Below are positions 15,816 through 23,431 of a DNA stretch of 64,000 nt, one piece after another; position 1 is the first letter of the stretch; each line of letters opens with the position of its first letter. Origin of the DNA: an uncultured Prevotellaceae bacterium (GTDB lineage: Bacteria > Bacteroidota > Bacteroidia > Bacteroidales > Bacteroidaceae); contig CAMJZV010000004.1 in the NCBI GenBank assembly GCA_946410305.1, positions 87,514-151,513 on the forward strand, read 5' to 3'. Both the position numbers and the translations under genes were made by a program. The notes below the pieces were generated by a model. The model saw only the letters and a program-made list of their open reading frames with translations, was not told the DNA's origin and did not search any database.

Positions 15816-18128
15816 TTATTTCTCAATCCGTTGAATCTTGGCGTCGCCAGGCTTAAAGAGCAGCCCCGTACAGCGGGTGGCCTGAGCCTTGTATTCCTTC
15901 AGCTCGATGGCCTTCCAGTCTATCTTGTCCGTACGTTGTGCCAACGGAGCGTGCGGAATGATGCTGCCATCGCGGACGAGGATGATGGCAGGAATGTGGC
16001 CAGCCTCAATGGTCTGGTAGCCACCATCATACACCTTGCCCGTCTGGTAGTCTATCCACTTGCCCTGAGGCAGATAGACGGTGCGGCTGTTGCCACTCTC
16101 CATGAGTGGTGCCACGAGCATCTGCGAGCCAAACATATACTCGTCTTCTACAAGCCAAGCACCCGCATCGTGGGGGAACTCCACCAGCAAGGCGCGCACC
16201 ATGGGGAGTCCGCGCTCAGAGCAGTCCTTGGCCTGTGCATAGACGTAGGGCATCAAGCGATATTTCATCTCTGCACACTCGCGGAAAGCATTGGTGAACG
16301 ACTCCGAGATAAGCCAGGGCTCTGTGGGGGGCGCGCCGTGTGCACGGGTGTGACTCGACAGGAATCCGAAGGGTAGCCAACGACGATAGATGTCCTCTGG
16401 CGAGGCAGTGACAAAACCGCCCATGTCGTGACTCCAGAAGGAGAAGCCGCTGAGTCCGAAAGAGAGACCACCACGCAGGTCGCCCATCATACCGATATTG
16501 TTCGTAGCAGCATCGCCTCCCCAGTGCAGGGCATAGCGCTGTGAACCTGCCCATGCTGAGCGTGCCCAGATGATGCCTTCGCCAGGATACTGACGCTCTA
16601 CAGCCTCCCAGAGCGCCTTGTTGTAGCGCAACGGATAGAGGTTGTGCTCGTAGAGTCCGCCGTGGCCGTTGTGGTAGAAGCCATTGTAGGGTGCAGCCTC
16701 TCCGAAGTCGCACTTGATGGTAGATACGCCCTGCTTCAGCAGATTCGTAATCTTCGACTGGTACCAGCTGACCGTTTCCGCATTGGTGAAGTCCAGGATG
16801 GCATCCTCTACGGGCATGCCGCCTGTGGCATTCTTCACGTGCAGTCCCTTGTCAATGATTTCTGGGAAGAAGCGGTTCTTGGGCGTGAAGTAGGGCAACT
16901 GCCACAGACAGGTGTGGAAGCCGTCCTTCGCCAGCTGTTTCAGCATTTTCTCGGGCGATGGGAAACGGTCGCGGGCAAACTCGTAGTCACACTGCCAGTC
17001 AGTGCCAAACCAGCCCGTATCGAAGTGGATAACGTCAGCAGGTATGCGGTTGTCGCGCAGCTTCTTGGCAATGTCCAGACCTTCCTCCTGCGAGAAATAG
17101 GTGATACGGCTCATCCATGTGCCAAAGCTCCACAGCGGTGGCATGGGACTCTTACCCGTGATGTTGGTGTATTCGTCAAGGATGTCCTTGGGCTCGCCAA
17201 AGAATACGAAGAGGTCTATCTGTTCGTCAGCCATAAACAGTCGCTGGGCACCGATGTACGACGCACCGAAGTCGGCAGTGACAGGTGCCGACGTGTGCAT
17301 GAAGATGCCATAGCCACGATTCGAGAAGTAGAAGGGCACAGGCTTGTACATGCCGTCCGTCTCAGGACCTTGTGGGTCGGTGACGCTGAGGTGTACCTTC
17401 TGTCCCACCTTGTTCAACGACGTGAACGACTCGCCACAGCCATAGATGCGCTCGCCTGGCGACAGCAGGAACACTGGATTCGTAGAGCGTGAGTTGTCGC
17501 TGCCACGCTTGATGAACGAGAACGGCAACAGCTTCACCTGCGTAGAGTCGTTGTCTATCATGTGACGCGTCTGTATCAGCGTCTTGCCCTTCGCATCCTT
17601 CAGCACGATACGGAATGGGTAAGGCTGAATCTCAACGCTACCGTATTCCGAACGGCTTGCGTGGTTGGCAGTTTGGCTGCCAACCGCCACCTTCTCCTTG
17701 AATGCTTCGCAAAACATCGGGTCGTCAGCATCCGAATTCTTCGGCTCCACGGGTGTCGTCAACATCCGGATGCGAGCCGTCCTTGGCGTAATCCATTCCA
17801 CCTTGATTTTCAGTGCAGGGTCGTTTTCGTAAGCAGCATCAGGGAAGTCCAGCATCTGCATTTTGACAGGCCAGTAGCCGTTAAGGTTGAAGGCCTGACG
17901 GGGCGACAGCCTGTAGCGCTTCCATTGCAGCAGTCCCTCGCCTTTGTCCTTGTCGAACGCCACCAGCGAGTCTGCCAGAAAATACGTATTGCTCAGGTCG
18001 CTGAAGTCCGTCGACACGTCCTTGGGCATACATTGCAAATACTGCACACCCGCATTGGTCTGAATCTGTGCTTGCATGCTGATGGTGCTCATCGCACAGA
18101 GCAAGGTTAATAGGTGATTTTTCATCAT
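15816..18128 (-). CDS. Secreted GH31 glycoside hydrolase, alpha-xylosidase-like
   Basis: Retaining exo-alpha-glycosidase, probably releasing alpha-linked xylose or glucose from oligosaccharides in the periplasm. It is 770 aa with a signal peptide (to about residue 20, MQA). The GH31 (beta/alpha)8 barrel is clear: the nucleophile Asp in IKCDFGEAAP, the acid/base Asp in LHWGGDAATN, and WSFGTWMSR and WFGTDWQCDYEF at the substrate pocket. KCDFGE is closer to alpha-xylosidases (YicI/XylS) than to alpha-glucosidases. A palindrome inside the coding region (17661-17690) encodes VAVGSQTANH near residue 150, in the N-terminal beta domain. No SusC/SusD genes are adjacent. Confidence 0.9.
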   Translation of the reverse strand: MMKNHLLTLLCAMSTISMQAQIQTNAGVQYLQCMPKDVSTDFSDLSNTYFLADSLVAFDKDKGEGLLQWKRYRLSPRQAFNLNGYWPVKMQMLDFPDAAYENDPALKIKVEWITPRTARIRMLTTPVEPKNSDADDPMFCEAFKEKVAVGSQTANHASRSEYGSVEIQPYPFRIVLKDAKGKTLIQTRHMIDNDSTQVKLLPFSFIKRGSDNSRSTNPVFLLSPGERIYGCGESFTSLNKVGQKVHLSVTDPQGPETDGMYKPVPFYFSNRGYGIFMHTSAPVTADFGASYIGAQRLFMADEQIDLFVFFGEPKDILDEYTNITGKSPMPPLWSFGTWMSRITYFSQEEGLDIAKKLRDNRIPADVIHFDTGWFGTDWQCDYEFARDRFPSPEKMLKQLAKDGFHTCLWQLPYFTPKNRFFPEIIDKGLHVKNATGGMPVEDAILDFTNAETVSWYQSKITNLLKQGVSTIKCDFGEAAPYNGFYHNGHGGLYEHNLYPLRYNKALWEAVERQYPGEGIIWARSAWAGSQRYALHWGGDAATNNIGMMGDLRGGLSFGLSGFSFWSHDMGGFVTASPEDIYRRWLPFGFLSSHTRAHGAPPTEPWLISESFTNAFRECAEMKYRLMPYVYAQAKDCSERGLPMVRALLVEFPHDAGAWLVEDEYMFGSQMLVAPLMESGNSRTVYLPQGKWIDYQTGKVYDGGYQTIEAGHIPAIILVRDGSIIPHAPLAQRTDKIDWKAIELKEYKAQATRCTGLLFKPGDAKIQRIEK
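17661..17690. repeat. Palindrome inside the GH31 gene
   Basis: GGTTGGCAG - TTTGG - CTGCCAACC: a 9-bp perfect stem with a 5-nt loop, at codons about 146-156. It has the same stem-loop form (5-nt T-rich loop, GC stem) as the palindromes in buk and recQ, but a different stem sequence. Confidence 0.55.
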
Positions 18129-18177
18129 TGTTATATTTTTAAGTTTATTGTTTGTTTTTCTCAGTTCTTACTGTGTC

Positions 18178-19173
18178 TTATGCATTCAGTGCTCCGCAAT
18201 GGGGACAGATGCCTTTTTTCTTCATCTTTTCACCACACTGTCCACAACGGTAGGGATAGTGGGGATGGCGCCGATAGCACCAGACGGCAAAGGCGATGTA
18301 GGCCACAAGGAGGAGATAGCCGACGTAGTAGAGCGTGAAGATGGTGAAGACCACGTAGATGACAGCACAGACGGCAGCAAGACCTGAGAGGTAGAGCAGT
18401 GCGTCGAAGGTGGGCAACTGGTGGCGCACATCGTCGAGGACGGCGACAGCCATAATGATGATAGCCCATACGGAGGCTACGAAGAGAGCCAGGTGCAGGG
18501 GCAGTGCAAAGGGATTCAGCGAGGGATGGAAATAGTAGTGTCGCCACGACTCGGCACCAAACATCTGGATGGAGGCGTAGAGGGTGGCAGACATGGCGAT
18601 GAGCACGCACAACATAGCTGGATAGGCGGAGTCGATATCGTGGAAATGGACGATATAGGCTCTGCGACGCAACAGCTTACGCATGGCATAGGCACTGCCT
18701 ACGAGTACGACGATGGCCATGAAGACGAGCAGGTGGGTGTTGGAGAAAATGTCGATGAACTGCGAGATGGGGTCGTCAGGAGAGACGCCTTGCAGCAGGT
18801 CGCACTCACGAATCCACCCTTGCGTAATCTGGTCATGGGCCACCTTGACCCATACGGAGTCGATGGTGTCAGCAGGTACCTTCTGGATGTCGGCAACAAC
18901 GACGCGCTCGCCACGAACGACATACAGGGTGTCGAAAGCCATATCGGGCAGTGCGTCGGCCAGCGGCAAGCGATTGGCTGTGACCATGAAGTTATAGTTC
19001 TGCGTATAGTGGTGGGTGGTAGAGAAGGAGATGGAGTCGAGCTGGTGCTCCGTTAGGTCCCATGCATCTGGTGACTGCTGGCCACGATTGTAGCAGGCAG
19101 TCAGAAGAATGCATAATGCATAATGCATAATGCTTAATAGCAAGAGATGAAGCTTATTTTGTTTCTTCCACAT
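18178..19173 (-). CDS. Membrane lipoprotein with C-terminal zinc ribbon
   Basis: A 331-aa protein I cannot name. It has a lipobox-like N-terminus (ALCILLTAC, lipid Cys at about 27), a soluble part to about 150 with an SH3-like look (VWVKVAHDQITQGWIRECDLL), about five membrane helices (150-300; LLVFMAIVVLVGSAYAM, AMLCVLIAMSATLYASI, LALFVASVWAIIIMAVAVL and two more) and a cytoplasmic-type zinc ribbon at the end (CGQCGEKMKKKGICPHCG). A lipid anchor followed by helices is unusual. Part of the signal peptide, SIMHYALCIL, is the translation of a heptamer microsatellite (19106-19136). It is 18 bp downstream of the U32 gene and probably co-transcribed. Confidence 0.7.
   Translation of the reverse strand: MWKKQNKLHLLLLSIMHYALCILLTACYNRGQQSPDAWDLTEHQLDSISFSTTHHYTQNYNFMVTANRLPLADALPDMAFDTLYVVRGERVVVADIQKVPADTIDSVWVKVAHDQITQGWIRECDLLQGVSPDDPISQFIDIFSNTHLLVFMAIVVLVGSAYAMRKLLRRRAYIVHFHDIDSAYPAMLCVLIAMSATLYASIQMFGAESWRHYYFHPSLNPFALPLHLALFVASVWAIIIMAVAVLDDVRHQLPTFDALLYLSGLAAVCAVIYVVFTIFTLYYVGYLLLVAYIAFAVWCYRRHPHYPYRCGQCGEKMKKKGICPHCGALNA
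19106..19136. repeat. Heptanucleotide repeat inside a signal-peptide coding region
   Basis: Four units of GCATAAT (last one GCTTAAT) on plus; on minus they are read as part of the signal peptide of the gene at 18178-19173. Confidence 0.85.
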
Positions 19174-19207
19174 ACAATTATGAATTATGCATTATGAATT
19201 ATGCATT
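19174..19207. repeat. Heptanucleotide repeat over the U32 stop
   Basis: Alternating AATGCAT and AATTCAT on minus; the array codes for the last residues AMHNS and the TAA stop of the U32 gene and fills the spacer to the next gene. Confidence 0.85.
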
Positions 19208-21078
19208 GCATAGACATTCATCTGACAGTGTTTGCAATCGAACTCCAAGCGGAAGCGACGACCATCGCCCAGACGCAGGAAGAGTGGATACTTGTAGGTA
19301 GGCTTCTTGCCTCCATGCTTGACGCAATAGCCCATGGCATACTGCAGGCAATGACGGCACTGCATCAGTAGAGCCTCCCCCTTCCCCCTCCAAAGGGAGG
19401 GGGTATTGAGCTCGAAGGCTGTTGGTTCCTTGACACCATAGAAGTCGGCAGCCAGGTGGTTGGCGATGTTATAGAGATAAGGATATTCAGAGGTGAGTGG
19501 ATCATGGGGACGGTTCTCCTGATCCGTCGTCGCTAGGCGACTGTGATCATTAGAACCGTCCCTGTGATCCAGCTCCAGCGCTGCGACTAGTTGGCGACGC
19601 AGGTCGGCCAGCAAGCTACTGGGAATGAAGTAGTTGAAGTCAGCAGGCATCTCTACCCCACTACACTCGTAAGGGGTGCCACCCAACTTAGACAGTTGAC
19701 GGATGATGTTATCGCGCTGCGGTTTCTCGGCCTGCTGATGTTCACAAACAATAGAGGCTGTGGTGCCTTCAGCAGAGAGTGAGAAGCCGTCGGGCGTGGT
19801 GGCAAGTGTCATGGTGACAGGAATCTTGCGCACACTGCTCTGACGCGCCAGCAAGCGCTCAAACTCCATATCGTTGTTGCGATAGAGGGCCATGCCTGGA
19901 CGCAGGTTGCGAGGCATCTGCTGTGGGAAGAGGCGGTTGCCCTCGGCACGATTGACGCGGAAGCCCTCCAGGTCGTGCTCCTGATTAATGAAGCACAGTC
20001 CGTCGCCATTGGCAAAGGCGGCAGTACCAGCGACGTTGAACGAGTCGCGACGCATCTCCTTGACAGTGCCCACAAACTCGCCCATCGCCTTGGGCGTATC
20101 GGGCGAGAAGATATCTGGCTGTCGACCATGCAGGAAATAGGTGGTGAAGCCGCGATTGAACGTCTTCTTGAGGTTGGGCGTAAACGTATAGGTGCAATGG
20201 CCTTTGGAGGCGCGACAGTATTTGTCAGGATGTTTGGCGATGATGCTGTCGAGACGCTGGCTATAGGCTGCCACGACGTTCTTCACATAGCTAGCATCCT
20301 TCAAGCGTCCCTCAATCTTAAACGAGACGGCACCAGCCTCAGCGAGTTCCTCCAGATGGGCAGACTGGTTTAAGTCCTTGAGCGACAAGAGGTAACGCTG
20401 GTGTTCCAACTCACGACCATCGGCATCGAGGAGGTCAAACTTCATGCGACAGACTTGTGCACAGGCACCACGATTAGCAGAACGTCCGAAGCAATGCTGC
20501 GAGGCATAGCACTGACCACTATAGCTGACACAGAGGGCGCCATGAACGAAGACCTCCAACTCTACGTCAGGCACTTGCGCGTGAATCTCGGCAATCTCCT
20601 CGACAGACAGCTCACGAGCCAGCACTACCCTCTTGAAACCAAGACCTGCCAACCAGCGGACTTTCTCTACGGTGCGGTTGTCTGTCTGGGTACTGGCGTG
20701 CAACTGGGGGACAGTCCCCCTGTAATCCGCTACGCTACTCACATGGGGACAGTCCCCGTTCCGCAACATCTTCAGCACGGCCATATCCTGCACAAGGATA
20801 GCATCGACGCCAGCGGCAGAGAGTTCGTCAAGCAATTGACGCGTTGCCTCCAACTCATCATCGTAGATGATGGTGTTGACAGTAACGTACACCTTGGCAG
20901 CGAACTGGTGGGCATACTGGCAGAGCTGACGGATGTCGTCAACGCTGTTGCCTGCCGCCACACGGGCACCAAACTTCTGGGCACCAATATAGACAGCATC
21001 AGCACCGTGGTCAATGGCCGCGATGCCACACTCCAGATTCTTGGCAGGTGCCAGTAGTTCCAATTGTCTCATTCGCAC
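19192..21078 (-). CDS. U32 family protein, RlhA/YdcP-like
   Basis: U32 'collagenase-like' family; characterised members (RlhA, TrhP) hydroxylate 23S rRNA or tRNA rather than cut protein. The 628-aa protein has the TIM-barrel start (LELLAPAKNLECGIAAIDHGADAVYIG split across residues 5-31), LHASTQTDN, the signature EVFVHGALCVSYSGQCYAS and the cluster ANRGACAQVCRMKF with iron-sulfur-type cysteines, then a long C-terminal domain (DUF3656-like). Three palindromic DNA elements lie in frame: codons about 107-124, 503-526 and 558-569. None breaks the frame. The last residues and stop derive from a microsatellite. It is 33 bp after metA. Confidence 0.88.
   Translation of the reverse strand: MRMRQLELLAPAKNLECGIAAIDHGADAVYIGAQKFGARVAAGNSVDDIRQLCQYAHQFAAKVYVTVNTIIYDDELEATRQLLDELSAAGVDAILVQDMAVLKMLRNGDCPHVSSVADYRGTVPQLHASTQTDNRTVEKVRWLAGLGFKRVVLARELSVEEIAEIHAQVPDVELEVFVHGALCVSYSGQCYASQHCFGRSANRGACAQVCRMKFDLLDADGRELEHQRYLLSLKDLNQSAHLEELAEAGAVSFKIEGRLKDASYVKNVVAAYSQRLDSIIAKHPDKYCRASKGHCTYTFTPNLKKTFNRGFTTYFLHGRQPDIFSPDTPKAMGEFVGTVKEMRRDSFNVAGTAAFANGDGLCFINQEHDLEGFRVNRAEGNRLFPQQMPRNLRPGMALYRNNDMEFERLLARQSSVRKIPVTMTLATTPDGFSLSAEGTTASIVCEHQQAEKPQRDNIIRQLSKLGGTPYECSGVEMPADFNYFIPSSLLADLRRQLVAALELDHRDGSNDHSRLATTDQENRPHDPLTSEYPYLYNIANHLAADFYGVKEPTAFELNTPSLWRGKGEALLMQCRHCLQYAMGYCVKHGGKKPTYKYPLFLRLGDGRRFRLEFDCKHCQMNVYAMHNS
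19371..19403. repeat. GC-rich palindromic element (family C) in the U32 gene
   Basis: GCCTCCCCC followed by a CCCCCTCC-AAAG-GGAGGGGG hairpin. Nearly the same 30-bp sequence is found in ilvD (59054-59082), in the opposite orientation relative to the gene. Here it is read as PSLWRGKGEA. Confidence 0.8.
19499..19570. repeat. GGTTCT/AGAACC palindromic element (family A) in the U32 gene
   Basis: A 72-bp inverted-repeat element with about 19-bp ends (GGATCA.GGGGACGGTTCT and AGAACCGTCCC..TGATCC) and an inner GTCG/CGAC hairpin. A second copy with the same plan is at 53911-53968. It is read in frame as DHRDGSNDHSRLATTDQENR. Confidence 0.85.
20706..20757. repeat. Paired GGGGACAGTCCCC palindromes (family B) in the U32 gene
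   Basis: GGGGGACAGTCCCCC at 20706-20720 and GGGGACAGTCCCC at 20745-20757, 24 bp apart. They are read in frame as NGDCPHVSSVADYRGTVP, placed just before the conserved LHASTQTDN motif. Confidence 0.85.
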
Positions 21079-21079
21079 T

Positions 21080-21115
21080 TCTCTTCCATCTTACATCTTC
21101 CATCATACATCTTAA
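21080..21115. repeat. Heptanucleotide repeat over the metA stop
   Basis: AAGATGT/AAGATGG units on minus, starting with the TTAAGATG that contains the metA TAA and ending near the U32 start. Confidence 0.8.
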
Positions 21116-22029
21116 CCAATCTGGTTAATATCGTATGGTGTCTCCTGGTAGACGTAGTAGTTGATCCAGTTGCTATACAGCAAGTTAGCATGTGCACGCC
21201 ACGTTACCTTCGGACCTTGTGAGGGGTCGTCGTTTTTGTAGTAGTTGACGGGCATGTCGACATCATCGCGCGTATCCTTGTCGCGACGATATTCCTTGTC
21301 GAGGGTGTCTGGCGCATACTCCAAATGTCCCGTGATGAAGAACTCGCGACCACCACGCGCCATGACGATGCTGACGCCACACTCTGGCGACTCAGCAATG
21401 AGCTCGAGGTCGGGATTGGCGAGGATATCCTCACGATGCAGTTCCGTATGGCGACTGTGAGGCATCTGGAACACGTCGTCGAAGCCGCGGAAGATGGGCA
21501 GCTGCGGATTGAGCGTATATTGCGGGAAGATGCCGAACATCTTCTTGGGCAGCGGATATTTGGGAATGCCATAGTGGTAGTACAGTCCTGCCTGAGCAGC
21601 CCAACATATATATAAGGTACTCGTCACGTGCGTGCGCGCCCATGCGAAGATGTCGGAGACTTCTGCCCAGTAGCTGACGTCTTCGTACTCCAGCTGCTCG
21701 ACAGGAGCACCTGTGATAATCATTCCGTCGTACTTCTCATGGCGCATCTGCTCGAAGTCGCGATAGAACATCATCATGTGTTCGATGGGCGTATTCTTGG
21801 GTGTATGACTCTTCAGCTTCATGAAGCTCACCTCCAGCTGCAAGGGTGTGTTGGACAGGAGGCGTATCAGATCCGTCTCTGTCGTAATCTTCAGCGGCAT
21901 GAGGTTGAGGATGGCAATCTTCAGCGGACGGATATCCTGCATGTGAGCACGCGAGTCGTCCATGACGAAGATGTTCTCGTGCTTCAGCAGTTCTATGGCT
22001 GGTAATCTATCTGGTAATCTTAAGGGCAT
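21112..22029 (-). CDS. metA: Homoserine O-acyltransferase MetA (predicted acetyl-CoA specific)
   Basis: Activates L-homoserine for methionine synthesis. It is 305 aa, the normal MetA length, starting MPLRLPDRLPAIELLKHENI. Catalytic residues are Cys142 (YICWAAQAG), His235 and Glu237 (GHLEYAP). Residue 111 is Glu (TGAPVEQLEYEDV); in characterised MetA enzymes Glu111 goes with acetyl-CoA and Gly111 (E. coli, GAPLGL) with succinyl-CoA. I therefore expect O-acetylhomoserine, although annotation pipelines usually say succinyltransferase. It lies 40 bp after the PP2C gene across a repeat, and 33 bp before the U32 gene. Confidence 0.92.
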   Translation of the reverse strand: MPLRLPDRLPAIELLKHENIFVMDDSRAHMQDIRPLKIAILNLMPLKITTETDLIRLLSNTPLQLEVSFMKLKSHTPKNTPIEHMMMFYRDFEQMRHEKYDGMIITGAPVEQLEYEDVSYWAEVSDIFAWARTHVTSTLYICWAAQAGLYYHYGIPKYPLPKKMFGIFPQYTLNPQLPIFRGFDDVFQMPHSRHTELHREDILANPDLELIAESPECGVSIVMARGGREFFITGHLEYAPDTLDKEYRRDKDTRDDVDMPVNYYKNDDPSQGPKVTWRAHANLLYSNWINYYVYQETPYDINQIG

Positions 22030-22078
22030 CTATGTATTTGACAATTTGACGATTTACTATTGGACGATTTTACAATTG
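22030..22078. repeat. Tandem repeat over the PP2C stop
   Basis: Degenerate units around CAATTTGACGATTT (plus) with a 14-15 bp period fill the PP2C-metA spacer and contain the PP2C stop codon. Confidence 0.7.
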
Positions 22079-22825
22079 GTCTACTACGCGAAGTACGCAG
22101 ACGGAGACGTTGTCAAAGCCACCAGCAGCGATAGCCTCCTCACAGAGGTCGTTGGCACCGGCACCTTCGTTCAGCATCCTCTCAATGATAATATCAGGCA
22201 CCATATCGTTCAGGCCGTCTGAACAGAGCACATAAACATCGCCAGTATGGAAATCGGACGTAAACTCAATCATGTCCATATAGACATCATCGCATCCTGC
22301 GCCGATGCAGTTGGTGATATAATTAGAGTGCTTCTTCTCTCCATCCTCATTGACAAGTGAGTGATCAGTAGTGAGCTGCTTCAGCTGTCCATCGCGCAGA
22401 CGATAGAGACGGCTGTCGCCACAGTTCATCCAGAAATAGCGATTGCCGTAAAACAGCAGGGCCACCAGCGTAGTACCCATTTCCGACATCGTCTTGTTGG
22501 AACGTCCACGTAAATTGACTGTCTGGTGGATGGACAGCAACCATTCGTTCATACCCTCCTCCAGTTCACCAGAAGTCATTCCCTTAGGCAGGTCGTTGAC
22601 ATAGAACTTCAGGTTCTGTATGACCATCTCACTGGCTACCTCGCCAGCATTATGGCCACCCATGCCGTCAGCTACAGCGACGACGAAACGATCCAGATTA
22701 TCGGGTGCCAATACAGTCTGATGAATATCGCTCCTGACATACTTGTCAAAAGCCAATATCATATCCTCATTATTACTTCTAACATTGCCGACACGACTGG
22801 CGGCAGTCAATACAATCTTGTTCAT
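22070..22825 (-). CDS. PP2C-family protein phosphatase
   Basis: Mn2+/Mg2+-dependent Ser/Thr phosphatase, 251 aa, soluble, single domain. Metal-binding and core motifs are present: SRVGNVRSNNEDMIL (R and ED), VVAVADGMGGHNAGEVAS, CGDSRLYRLRDG, LTTDHSLV, CSDGLNDMV and GGFDNVSVCVLRV. It has no sensor domain, unlike SpoIIE or RsbU types. It is the last gene of the five-gene kinase/AAA+/FHA operon, 15 bp after the FHA gene, and is the expected counter-enzyme of the kinase at 26748-29723. Confidence 0.92.
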   Translation of the reverse strand: MNKIVLTAASRVGNVRSNNEDMILAFDKYVRSDIHQTVLAPDNLDRFVVAVADGMGGHNAGEVASEMVIQNLKFYVNDLPKGMTSGELEEGMNEWLLSIHQTVNLRGRSNKTMSEMGTTLVALLFYGNRYFWMNCGDSRLYRLRDGQLKQLTTDHSLVNEDGEKKHSNYITNCIGAGCDDVYMDMIEFTSDFHTGDVYVLCSDGLNDMVPDIIIERMLNEGAGANDLCEEAIAAGGFDNVSVCVLRVVDQL

Positions 22826-22840
22826 CTATCCTTTTCTTAA

Positions 22841-23431
22841 TTAACTAATACTAACCTGTAAATTGATATTGGCCAGCGTCACGATATCTCCTGACTTCAA
22901 TGACATCGGCACATCAGGCAACAAGTCACGCTGGTTCAGCTTCGTACCGTTCGAGGAGTGCTTGTCAATGATGCACCACCCTGTATCGGGCTTATATATC
23001 AACTGCGCATGCAATCCGGAGATATACATATTATCCACAAACAACGACGAATAAGGTCCTTGCTTACGACCTATCACCGCACCATTGACACCCACCATAC
23101 GGATGTCGAGCGTGGGATTATAGAGTGTCAGAGTAGGTATACCACTCATCACTGGCATATCGTGGCCTTCAGGCTTTCGCTGCGACTGCTGAAGGTCGTT
23201 CACAATAGATATAGCAAGGTCGCTGGCACGTACAGATACTGACACCTGACGAGCTGCCTGCATCTTCTGCTGAGCCTCATCGGCACTGGCCATCAGTCCG
23301 CCACACTGCGTGCAGCGTCGTCCCATGCCTACCCGACCGCAATTGCTGCAGTATACCAATTCCTGTCCGCACTGATCACAAAAGTGCGAGAATTCCTCTA
23401 TTTCCTCTCTGCAACTTGGACAAATTATCAT
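22841..23431 (-). CDS. Zinc-ribbon and FHA domain protein
   Basis: Phosphothreonine-binding adaptor, 196 aa. The N-terminus holds two zinc ribbons (CPSCREEIEEFSHFCDQCG; CSNCGRVGMGRRCTQCG), then a linker and a C-terminal FHA domain (about 105-196). FHA landmarks are seen: VIGRKQGPYSS (GR and S), LHAQLIYKPD (H) and SSNGTKLN (SNGT.xN). It should recognise a Thr phosphorylated by the operon's kinase. Its ATG overlaps the AAA+ gene's stop by 4 bp, indicating coupled translation with that gene. Confidence 0.92.
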   Translation of the reverse strand: MIICPSCREEIEEFSHFCDQCGQELVYCSNCGRVGMGRRCTQCGGLMASADEAQQKMQAARQVSVSVRASDLAISIVNDLQQSQRKPEGHDMPVMSGIPTLTLYNPTLDIRMVGVNGAVIGRKQGPYSSLFVDNMYISGLHAQLIYKPDTGWCIIDKHSSNGTKLNQRDLLPDVPMSLKSGDIVTLANINLQVSIS

